DNA from: Candidatus Bipolaricaulota bacterium
GTDB taxonomy: Bacteria; Bipolaricaulota; Bipolaricaulia; M55B111
Assembly (NCBI GenBank): GCA_018334615.1
Contig: JAGXLP010000075.1
Coordinates: 1-5,977 of the forward strand
Length of the DNA: 5,977 bases
Direction: 5' to 3'
Each line of letters begins with the position of its first letter. Within the stretch, counting starts at the first letter, position 1. This document shows positions 1 through 5,745 of this stretch, in pieces. The notes beneath the pieces were generated by a model that made no database searches, was not told where the DNA came from, and saw only the letters and a list, made by a program, of their open reading frames with translations. The position numbers were made by a program, and so were the translations under genes.

Positions 1-66
1 CAATTCGCCCTGCTCAATTGTACTAGGAACAAATACAACAGGAGTTCCGAATTGACTGCTGGACAA
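1..66 (-). CDS. possible N-terminal fragment of an unidentified protein, running off the left edge
   Basis: Reading the minus strand from a TTG at 66 down to 1 gives 22 open codons, starting MSSSQFGTPVVFVPSTIEQG. The hydrophobic strand-like stretch TPVVFVPSTIE looks like real protein, and its start is vaguely like some ClpP-family N-termini, but 22 residues are too few to assign a family. An in-frame TAG lies two codons upstream of the TTG, so the gene could not begin much earlier in this frame. The start is weak: the nearest AGG lies only 2 nt before the TTG. The plus strand is also open over this stretch (1-132), but its translation looks less protein-like. This could equally be chance or a gene remnant. 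Confidence 0.2.
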   Translation of the reverse strand, partial: MSSSQFGTPVVFVPSTIEQGEL

Positions 67-102
67 AACCTATCTGATTCATTCCCGCAGCAAGCTCCGG
101 GG

Positions 103-177
103 CTCCAGCACTTACTTAGCACTGAGTGTTAGTATGTAGGATTTCTTGCGAAAGTAGGTGCCAAGTAAGTGCTGGAG
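103..177. repeat. 75-bp hairpin element with 20-bp terminal inverted repeats (MITE/REP-like)
   Basis: The left arm at 103-117 (CTCCAGCACTTACTT) is the exact reverse complement of 163-177. After one mismatch (118/162) the pairing resumes for four bases (119-122 with 158-161) and a G-U pair. The ends are therefore 20-bp inverted repeats differing at one position. The loop holds a small TTTC/GAAA hairpin at 142-153, and the right arm is preceded by a degenerate copy of itself (152-162 versus 163-173, 9 of 11 identical). Neither strand has a T-run directly after the stem, so it is not a typical intrinsic terminator. It lies 36 bp past the stop codon of the minus-strand methyltransferase gene. A non-autonomous mobile palindrome or a structured RNA element are the best readings. 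Copy number cannot be judged from one window. Confidence 0.7.
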
Positions 178-213
178 GGCTTTCTCAGCTACTTTGGTAA
201 GGTTTAAGGTTCG

Positions 214-1476
214 TTATAGAAGGAGGCCTCCGTATTTTTTGGAGATCGTGTTGATTGAAGATTCGTTTCGGGAAGTTTTTACCGGTGCGATTCCGGGATA
301 AGCTTTTAAGAATTCCGTGAGAATCTCGGGGTTATTCGTTACTATCCCAATCGGCTTCTTGCTCCTTAGCCGAAGGAATTGCCGGGAGAGTTTCTTTTCT
401 ATTTCTGTTTTTGAATCCGGAATTCCGTCGAGGTTGATTAGATTTATCTTCCCTTTTACGGTTTTATCCTTAAGGTCTTTAAGCTCATCTCGGGCGATTT
501 CTATTTCTACCAGATCCGTGGATTCCGATAGGGCGACCACCGAGGAGTTGTTGCTGATAAAGTCCTCCCTCTCGTCCTTATTCCCCCCTGGCTTCGAGTT
601 GTATTCGGGCGCGATTCGGGCAAGAGCCCTGGTGAAACTCGAATCACTTCCACAGCAGGAACCTACTCCGGAGAGGTAGGGAAGGCCCGGCTGTATATCT
701 TGTATATATCTTTCCGGAGTCAGATCGTAGATTGCCCTTCCGTTCTTCAGTACAGGATTTCCGGCGTTTGCCTCGGCCAGGAGAGGTTTTCCTGTAAACT
801 CGTGGTAGGTTTTTATCGTATCCGGATACGATCCGGGCCCGGTCCCGCAATTAATTCCTAATACGTCCGCTCCTAGACGGTCCAGGGTTACTGTTCCTGA
901 TTCCGGAACAACCCCGAAACTTGTCCTACCTTTCTCCCCGTATGACATGGAACTTATCACCGGTAGACCGACTTCTTTGGCGGCAGCCAGTGCCGCTTTT
1001 GATTCACGGAGGGACTCCATGGTTTCGATAATTATCCAGTCTGCTCCGCCATTCTTTAATGCCCTTGCCTGCTGATGGAAAGCGTTATAAAACTGGTCAA
1101 AAGTGTAGTCTCCGAGGGGAAATAAAGTTTCTCCGGTCGGACCGATTGAACCCGCAACGAGCCTTTCCTCCGTTTTTACTCCCGAAAGGTCCTGAATGGC
1201 TCGTTTGGCCAGGCGGGCGCCTTTTTCGTTTATTTCCGATGATTTCCCCTCGTACCCGGATCTGGATAGTCTTATTTCGCTGGCGGAAAAAGTATTTGTG
1301 GTAAGGAATTCAGCGCCGGCCTCAAGGTAGTCCTGGTGAATTGCTCGTACGATATCCGGGTTGGAGAGGTTTAATAGGTCAGTTAAATTCTCGGACGATT
1401 CCGGTGATCTCTTCTGTACTTCGGTTCCTATTGCTCCGTCGAATATCGTCAAACCATTTTCTCTTTCAAATACCAT
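214..1476 (-). CDS. homocysteine S-methyltransferase (MetH N-terminal module) with truncated pterin-like C-terminal region
   Basis: This 420-residue cytoplasmic protein should transfer a methyl group to the zinc-bound thiolate of homocysteine, making methionine. Residues 1 to about 292 form the homocysteine-methyltransferase TIM barrel: FDGAIGTEVQ (12-21), AGAEFLTTNTFSA (53-65), ETMESLRESKAALAAAKEVG (151-170) and the three zinc-ligand cysteines C210 (GINCGTGP) and C274/C275 (GSCCGS). Ligand spacing is like MetH, not a stand-alone remnant. After a charged linker, residues about 342-420 resemble the first part of a MetH pterin (methyltetrahydrofolate)-binding domain. The clearest match is TNNPEILTEFLKAYPG (380-395) followed by KKYGGLLL, where the protein stops. 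The GERINPTG-type start of that domain is absent, as are the rest of the domain and the cobalamin modules. The methyl donor is therefore uncertain: a separate corrinoid protein, another donor, or a decaying gene. A GGGTG 5 nt before the ATG can serve as ribosome-binding site. It is transcribed divergently from yraN. Confidence 0.9.
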   Translation of the reverse strand: MVFERENGLTIFDGAIGTEVQKRSPESSENLTDLLNLSNPDIVRAIHQDYLEAGAEFLTTNTFSASEIRLSRSGYEGKSSEINEKGARLAKRAIQDLSGVKTEERLVAGSIGPTGETLFPLGDYTFDQFYNAFHQQARALKNGGADWIIIETMESLRESKAALAAAKEVGLPVISSMSYGEKGRTSFGVVPESGTVTLDRLGADVLGINCGTGPGSYPDTIKTYHEFTGKPLLAEANAGNPVLKNGRAIYDLTPERYIQDIQPGLPYLSGVGSCCGSDSSFTRALARIAPEYNSKPGGNKDEREDFISNNSSVVALSESTDLVEIEIARDELKDLKDKTVKGKINLINLDGIPDSKTEIEKKLSRQFLRLRSKKPIGIVTNNPEILTEFLKAYPGIAPVKTSRNESSINTISKKYGGLLL

Positions 1477-1478
1477 CT

Positions 1479-1622
1479 TTACACCCGAGATATTCTAGGT
1501 TCGGGAGTAACGTCGTTCAAGATGTCAGCAAAATAGGTCAACTCGAATAGTTTCGGAGCGAGGTGGCGGAGCTCAGGTTGAATAAAGTCGCTAACGGCCG
1601 TTATTATACATAGGATCTTCAT
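1479..1622 (-). CDS. possible 47-aa small protein upstream of the methyltransferase
   Basis: On the minus strand an ATG at 1622 opens 47 codons, starting MKILCIITAVSDF, and ends at a TAA (1481-1479) only 2 nt before the ATG of the methyltransferase gene. That arrangement would allow translational coupling. An AAGGGA lies 5 nt before the ATG, inside one arm of the inverted repeat at 1626-1652, so folding could hide it. I do not recognise the product. It has a short hydrophobic start but no clear signal peptide or known motif. Against it: a 47-codon open frame is not rare by chance, and the best plus-strand promoter candidate lies within it. It could be a leader peptide, a small co-expressed protein, or nothing. 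Confidence 0.3.
   Translation of the reverse strand: MKILCIITAVSDFIQPELRHLAPKLFELTYFADILNDVTPEPRISRV
1578..1607 (+). promoter_or_regulatory. candidate sigma-70/sigma-A promoter for the yraN-yifB-bamA operon
   Basis: TTGAAT (1578-1583) matches the -35 consensus at four of six positions, and TATTAT (1602-1607) matches the -10 at five of six, with an 18-bp spacer. Transcription would start near 1614, about 60 nt before the yraN ATG and just upstream of the inverted repeat at 1626-1652, which would then lie in the 5' leader. This is judged by eye. Confidence 0.4.
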
Positions 1623-1625
1623 ATC

Positions 1626-1652
1626 TTTCCCTTTTACTTATTAAAAGGGAAA
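1626..1652. promoter_or_regulatory. perfect 11-bp inverted repeat between divergent genes (operator or leader hairpin)
   Basis: TTTCCCTTTTA (1626-1636) is the exact reverse complement of TAAAAGGGAAA (1642-1652), with a 5-nt loop. It is AT-rich and has no T-run after it, so a terminator is unlikely. The right arm also takes part in a second, overlapping small dyad, GGGAAATCCC (1647-1656), and the two foldings compete. On the minus strand the arm carries the AAGGGA that would be the ribosome-binding site of the small ORF starting at 1622. On the plus strand it falls in the likely yraN leader. It could be a repressor operator serving both directions or an RNA switch; no protein or ligand can be named. 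Confidence 0.5.
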
Positions 1653-1674
1653 TCCCGCGAAATACGGTGTTTTT

Positions 1675-2016
1675 ATGTCGAAAAGGGGACAAAAGGCTGA
1701 GGAACTGGCCGCCAAATATTTAGAATCGGAAGGACATTACGTAGTTACCAGGAATTATTTTTGTTATCGGGGAGAAATTGATCTTATCACCTTCGATAAC
1801 AATTATCTCGTATTTGTCGAGGTGAAAAAGCGGGGAAAGACCAGCTACGTGTCTCCGGAAGAGTCAATTACGAGAGAGAAGAAGACAAGGTTGATTAAAT
1901 GTTCGAAGAGGTGGATTATGGAAAACGACTATCAGGGTGACACCAGGTTTGACGTAATTGCGATTTCTGACGGTGAGATTAGGCATTATAAAAATGCAAT
2001 TCAGCCAGAAAGTTGA
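1675..2016 (+). CDS. yraN: YraN family (UPF0102) endonuclease-fold protein
   Basis: This 113-residue protein belongs to the widespread UPF0102/YraN family, which has a PD-(D/E)XK nuclease fold and is linked to DNA processing. Its exact substrate is not settled. The family landmarks are present: GQKAEELAAKYLESEG (5-20), R26-N27, RGEIDLI (32-38) and VFVEVKKR (46-53). D36, E49 and K51 form the expected metal-binding/catalytic set, followed by FDVIAI (around 94-99). Length is normal for the family. The ATG is chosen because it places the GQKAEE motif at the usual distance from the N-terminus. The ribosome-binding site is weak (GGTG, 5 nt upstream). It is the first gene of the plus-strand run and is followed at once by yifB, a pairing seen in many bacteria. 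Confidence 0.93.
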   Translation: MSKRGQKAEELAAKYLESEGHYVVTRNYFCYRGEIDLITFDNNYLVFVEVKKRGKTSYVSPEESITREKKTRLIKCSKRWIMENDYQGDTRFDVIAISDGEIRHYKNAIQPES

Positions 2017-2021
2017 ATAAC

Positions 2022-3575
2022 ATGATATCCAGGGCCTTGAGTGGAGCTGTTACCGGTATAGATGCGATTATCGTTGAAGTTCAGTGTGATGTGTCCCGGG
2101 GCCTGCCCAGCTTTAAGATCGTCGGTCTTCCGGAGAAAGAAGTACAGGAAAGCCGAGATAGGATAAGGAGCGCGATAAACAATACCGGGTTTGAATTTCC
2201 GACGAAGAAAATCACCGCTAATTTAGCCCCTGCTGATGTGAAAAAGCAAGGAGTAGGGCTGGACCTGCCAATTGCCAGCACTATCTTACAGGCAGCGGGT
2301 GAATTGTCGGAGGAGGCTCTGGAGAATAAGTTATTGATTGGAGAATTGTCACTGGATGGAGAGCTGAGGTCGGTAAGCGGAGTGCTCCCGGTTGTTCTGG
2401 CCGCCCGAGACAACCCTGAAATTGACTCAATTCTTGTTCCCGAGGGAAACGCAAACGAAGCGGCGATAGTTGAATCTCTTGAGGTTTATCCGGTGTCCAG
2501 CCTGAAAGAGGCTATTGAATTTCTCTCGAAGGAAACCGAGGAGGTTTCCCGGTCGTATTCATTTGACCGGGAGGAGTACTTTAAGTCCAAACGCACGTTT
2601 GTAAAAGATTTTAGCGATGTCAAAGGTCAGGAGGGAGCAAAACGGGCACTCGAGATTGCGGCCGCGGGAGGCCATAACGTATTGATGAGTGGGCCACCGG
2701 GTTCGGGGAAAAGTATGCTTGCTAAAAGACTTCCGACGATCTTACCTCCTCTATCTTTTGAGGAGGCAATAGAAGTGACAAAGATTTATAGTATAATGGG
2801 AGAGCTAAGTTCGACGAACCCTCTGGTAACCAGAAGGAAAGTAAGATCTCCTCATCATACTATATCCTACGCGGGTATGGTTGGAGGGGGACACGGGAAT
2901 CCAACCCCGGGGGAAATTAGCCTGGCCCATAACGGTGTTCTTTTTTTGGACGAGTTGCCCGAGTTCAACAGGAGAGTATTAGAAACGCTGCGCCAACCGC
3001 TGGAGGATCAAGAAATCACGATTTCCAGAGCTGCCAACTCCTTCAAGTTTCCCGCTAACTTTACTCTGATAGGAGCTATGAATCCCTGTCCATGTGGATA
3101 CCTTGGTGATCCGGTTAAACAGTGTACCTGTAGACCCCACGAGGTTAGGAGATATAGAAAGAAAATCTCCGGCCCGTTTATGGATAGGATTGACATTTTT
3201 GTTGACGTCCAGAGACTGGAGAAGGACGAAATGACGGAAAGACAACAAGGACAGAGTAGCGGGAAAATTAGGGACAGGGTGCAAACCGGGCGCAAAGCTC
3301 AGAAAAAAAGGTTTGGCAAGGAAGGATTTACTAATTCATTAATGGCGGCAAAACAGGTCGAAAAACACTGTCAATTAAACGAATCCGCCCAGAGTCTGGT
3401 GGAGCAGGCTATAGAACATTACGGTTTTTCTGCAAGGGCTTACCACAAGGTATTGAAAATCTCAAGAACCATTGCAGACCTGGCTAAGTCGGTTAGAATT
3501 CTTCCGGAACACGTATCGGAAGCCGTGCAGTACAGGAGTACGAGGGAGAAATTACTTCGCAAGGAAGGGATATAA
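2022..3575 (+). CDS. yifB: YifB/ComM family Mg-chelatase-like AAA+ ATPase
   Basis: This 517-residue cytoplasmic ATPase is of the YifB/ComM family. ComM is known as a hexameric branch-migration helicase that helps integrate incoming DNA during natural transformation; in other bacteria the role is less clear. The N-terminal Lon-like/ChlI domain (about 1-175) shows DVSRGLPSFKIVGLP (23-37) and ESRDRIRSAI. The AAA+ core has Walker A GPPGSGKS (224-231), Walker B VLFLDE (306-311) and the conserved Arg region SGPFMDRID (383-391). The family's cysteine cluster is intact (C356, C358 in NPCPCG; C368, C370). The C-terminal Mg-chelatase domain (about 410-510) includes SARAYHKVLKISRTIADL. A TTG at 2013 would overlap the yraN stop codon (2014-2016), but the ATG at 2022 aligns with the usual family N-terminus and is preferred. 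Only a weak AGAAAG precedes it, so coupling to yraN translation is likely. Its neighbour downstream is bamA. Confidence 0.95.
   Translation: MISRALSGAVTGIDAIIVEVQCDVSRGLPSFKIVGLPEKEVQESRDRIRSAINNTGFEFPTKKITANLAPADVKKQGVGLDLPIASTILQAAGELSEEALENKLLIGELSLDGELRSVSGVLPVVLAARDNPEIDSILVPEGNANEAAIVESLEVYPVSSLKEAIEFLSKETEEVSRSYSFDREEYFKSKRTFVKDFSDVKGQEGAKRALEIAAAGGHNVLMSGPPGSGKSMLAKRLPTILPPLSFEEAIEVTKIYSIMGELSSTNPLVTRRKVRSPHHTISYAGMVGGGHGNPTPGEISLAHNGVLFLDELPEFNRRVLETLRQPLEDQEITISRAANSFKFPANFTLIGAMNPCPCGYLGDPVKQCTCRPHEVRRYRKKISGPFMDRIDIFVDVQRLEKDEMTERQQGQSSGKIRDRVQTGRKAQKKRFGKEGFTNSLMAAKQVEKHCQLNESAQSLVEQAIEHYGFSARAYHKVLKISRTIADLAKSVRILPEHVSEAVQYRSTREKLLRKEGI
3562..3570 (+). promoter_or_regulatory. 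ribosome-binding site deciding the bamA start
   Basis: AGGAAGGGA, inside the last codons of yifB, lies 9 nt before the ATG at 3580. The reading frame stays open upstream to an ATG at 3472. That longer version would put 36 mostly hydrophilic residues ahead of a textbook signal peptide and overlap yifB by about 100 nt. The ATG at 3580 is therefore the real start. Confidence 0.7.
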
Positions 3576-3579
3576 TTTG

Positions 3580-5694
3580 ATGAATATAAATCGGAAGTCA
3601 GCCTTAATTGTGGTTTTGTCGGTTTTGGTCCTGAGTACGTCCTTCATGCTCGTACTGGGACAGGAGGAAGGGGAAGGCGAAACCACCTATGTCCTCGGAG
3701 AGATACAGTTTTTAGGGAATGAAAACATTTCCGATCAGGAGATATTAAAACAGCTCGAACTTAATGAAGGAGACTCCGTAAGTCAAGCTGATCTGGAAAA
3801 AAAAATCAAAAAAGTCAGAGATATGGGAGAGTTTAAGGAAGTCGACAGTAACGTTGAGGTAACCGATGGGGAGATAAATTTAACCCTCACCCTGGAAGAG
3901 TATCCGGTTTTGGAAGAAATCAAATTTGAGGGAGTGAGTCTACTTGCCCCAGGGAAACTAGAGAACATATTGAAAGACGCGGGGGTAAAAAGGGGAGAAG
4001 TAATAAGTAAAGAAGATCTAAATAAGGGTTTGGAGAAAATTTTGGAAGAATATGAGAAAAATGGGTATCCCTTAATTAGTACCGGAAACGTTCAGATTGG
4101 GAAAACTTTGACCATAAAAATTATTGAAGGAGAGCTCGCCAGCGTCAGGATTGAGGGACTTCAATCAATTCCCCAGGAAGCGGCGTTAGAAATGATTGAA
4201 ACCTCAAAAGGGGGACCTGTTGAACTTCGAAATCTCCGGGAGACCTATCAGAATTTACAAAGTTCGATTTACTTTACTTCTGTGGAGCTTGTCCCCGCGC
4301 GTGGTTATAGCAAGTCGGACGTTATCCTTCGCTGGAAATTAACCGAAAGGAGAATTATCGACGAGCCTGTCGAGGTAGAAGAAATAAGGTTAGAAGGCAA
4401 TACTTTATTTTCTGATGAACAACTGGCGGAATTGACCAGGGGGCTTCCTGAAGGAGAAATTACAAATTACGACGTATTGCGGGCTCTTGCTCCGGTGTAC
4501 GACAATTATACTTCCGATGGCTATACTCTGGTGGATTTCTCTTTTAATGAAGTAAGGAATAAGGTACTCGTTTTGGATCTTCTTGAGGGGAAAATCATCG
4601 ATCTGTCAATTGAAGGGAATACCCGGACGGCAAGAAAGGTAATTACGAATAAATTATTCCTTTCCGAGGGTGACGTGTATAATAGCGAATTAATGGTCGA
4701 TTCACGGCGTAGGTTATTGAATCTTGGATACTTTTCGGAGGTAGAGCCGGAAACGGAGAAGACGAAGGACGGGGTCAAGTTAACCGTAAAGATCAAGGAA
4801 AAGAATAAACTTAATAGCATTAACGGGGGACTTACCTGGTCCGAGGGAGGATTGGGTGGTAGGATAAAGTTGTCTACGAAAAATATTTTTGGCTTAGGTC
4901 AGGACGTTTCCTTAAACTTGAGCCGAGGTTTTTCCGCAGACGCAAAGTTCGACGGCAGCATAGACTGGAAAAACACCTATTACCCTTCGGGTTTTAACTT
5001 TACGAAGCTGAGTTTGTACAGGAATGCAGGGTCCAACAAAGGAATAAAGACGTCATTTGGTTATCCGCTTTCGGGGAACTTTTCTCTGGAGATGGGTTAT
5101 AACGCCGATTGGATTATTGGTGAAGATGATTCGATAAGCTCGATAACCCACATCCTATCGGCGGATTTAGTCTACGACGATAGGGACAACCCAAACTTTC
5201 CTACCTCCGGTAGCAGGCGGTCGTTAAAAATCGAGAAAGCCGGTGATTTTGCCCCGGGATTGTCTTTTACCCAGGTGACCTTCCAAAATGCCTATTTCCA
5301 GGGGTTACCGGAACTTGAACTTGCAGGAGAGAAGGAGCAGACCCTGGCGATGAACCTGCAGCTGGGAGTAGGCCTGGACACACCAGCCAATTACCAATCG
5401 GAGTTTACGGGAAAGCACTCTCTCCGGGGTTTGGATTTTCGCAAGGCCATTAACTATGCTTTCTTCAATGGGGAGTACAGGTTGCAACTATTACGGAATA
5501 GCCTTTACGTAACGTCTTTTGTGGACTCTGGAGTTGACCTGTCCGGCTCGGAATCACACGATATACGAGCGTCTGCTGGGTTCGAGATAAATCTACAGCT
5601 TTTTGGCCACCTGCGGATAGGTGCTGCATGGCCGTTCGAGGAAGACTTTAATTACGTCCCCAGTTTTTACTTCGCCATGGGGCGCATGTTTTGA
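3580..5694 (+). CDS. bamA: BamA/Omp85 outer-membrane protein assembly factor
   Basis: This 704-residue protein is the core of the machinery that folds and inserts beta-barrel proteins into the outer membrane. The signal peptide spans residues 1-27: MNINRK, a hydrophobic core, and likely cleavage after VLG before QEEGEGE. Five POTRA repeats follow, each opening with an E-I/V-x-x-x-G strand: about 37-109, 110-185, 186-258, 263-338 and 339-410. The last contains GNTRTARKVI and NLGYFSEV, the usual barrel-proximal signature. The barrel (about 411-704) has YDDRDNPNFPTSG (532-544) and the loop-6 motif LRGLDFR (615-621), where R616 is the conserved arginine. It ends in FYFAMGRMF, matching the alternating aromatic beta-signal with a terminal Phe. 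Number of POTRAs and length fit BamA, not the two-partner TpsB or the shorter TamA. It starts 4 nt after the yifB stop, so it is co-transcribed with it. Its presence shows the cell has an outer membrane. Confidence 0.95.
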   Translation: MNINRKSALIVVLSVLVLSTSFMLVLGQEEGEGETTYVLGEIQFLGNENISDQEILKQLELNEGDSVSQADLEKKIKKVRDMGEFKEVDSNVEVTDGEINLTLTLEEYPVLEEIKFEGVSLLAPGKLENILKDAGVKRGEVISKEDLNKGLEKILEEYEKNGYPLISTGNVQIGKTLTIKIIEGELASVRIEGLQSIPQEAALEMIETSKGGPVELRNLRETYQNLQSSIYFTSVELVPARGYSKSDVILRWKLTERRIIDEPVEVEEIRLEGNTLFSDEQLAELTRGLPEGEITNYDVLRALAPVYDNYTSDGYTLVDFSFNEVRNKVLVLDLLEGKIIDLSIEGNTRTARKVITNKLFLSEGDVYNSELMVDSRRRLLNLGYFSEVEPETEKTKDGVKLTVKIKEKNKLNSINGGLTWSEGGLGGRIKLSTKNIFGLGQDVSLNLSRGFSADAKFDGSIDWKNTYYPSGFNFTKLSLYRNAGSNKGIKTSFGYPLSGNFSLEMGYNADWIIGEDDSISSITHILSADLVYDDRDNPNFPTSGSRRSLKIEKAGDFAPGLSFTQVTFQNAYFQGLPELELAGEKEQTLAMNLQLGVGLDTPANYQSEFTGKHSLRGLDFRKAINYAFFNGEYRLQLLRNSLYVTSFVDSGVDLSGSESHDIRASAGFEINLQLFGHLRIGAAWPFEEDFNYVPSFYFAMGRMF

Positions 5695-5733
5695 CTTATG
5701 TTTGACCAAATTCTAAAAATCGTAAGTAATTCG

Positions 5734-5738
5734 AGGTG
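5734..5738 (+). promoter_or_regulatory. ribosome-binding site for a TTG-started gene
   Basis: AGGTG lies 7 nt before the TTG at 5746, and no in-frame ATG is better placed. The next in-frame ATG, at residue 26, would cut off the hydrophobic N-terminus. This supports TTG as the start of the last gene. Confidence 0.6.
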
Positions 5739-5745
5739 AATTATA

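Noticed and set aside
222..231. 10-bp perfect palindrome GGAGGCCTCC
   Set aside because: It lies in the coding end of the methyltransferase gene (GGLL codons) and is short enough to be chance; no flanking stem extension.
644..850. Second minus-strand open frame of 68 codons, and plus-strand frames within 317-1550
   Set aside because: They lie inside the well-supported methyltransferase gene in other frames, have no family features and are explained as shadows.
1556..1600. Stretch containing GCGAGGTGGCGGAGCTCAGG, reminiscent of the 5' part of a tRNA-Leu
   Set aside because: No matching acceptor stem, anticodon arm or T-arm (GGTTCRA) follows; it is a resemblance of a few bases only.
1479..1622. 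Reading the small ORF as a metallophosphoesterase fragment because of its MKILCI start and a nearby SD
   Set aside because: The SD is displaced from the usual position and no GD or GNH metal-binding motif follows.
1477..1674. SAM (S-box) riboswitch or T-box leader for the methionine-related gene
   Set aside because: The minus strand lacks the conserved S-box core and any T-box sequence or terminator with a T-run before the methyltransferase start.
3472..3579. Longer bamA start at the ATG at 3472
   Set aside because: It would overlap yifB by about 100 nt and bury the signal peptide; the ATG at 3580 has a good ribosome-binding site and puts the signal peptide at the N-terminus.
5694..5727. 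7-bp stem (ACTTATG with CGTAAGT) after bamA as a terminator
   Set aside because: The stem is weak with a 20-nt loop and no T-run follows; the downstream gene probably stays on the same transcript.
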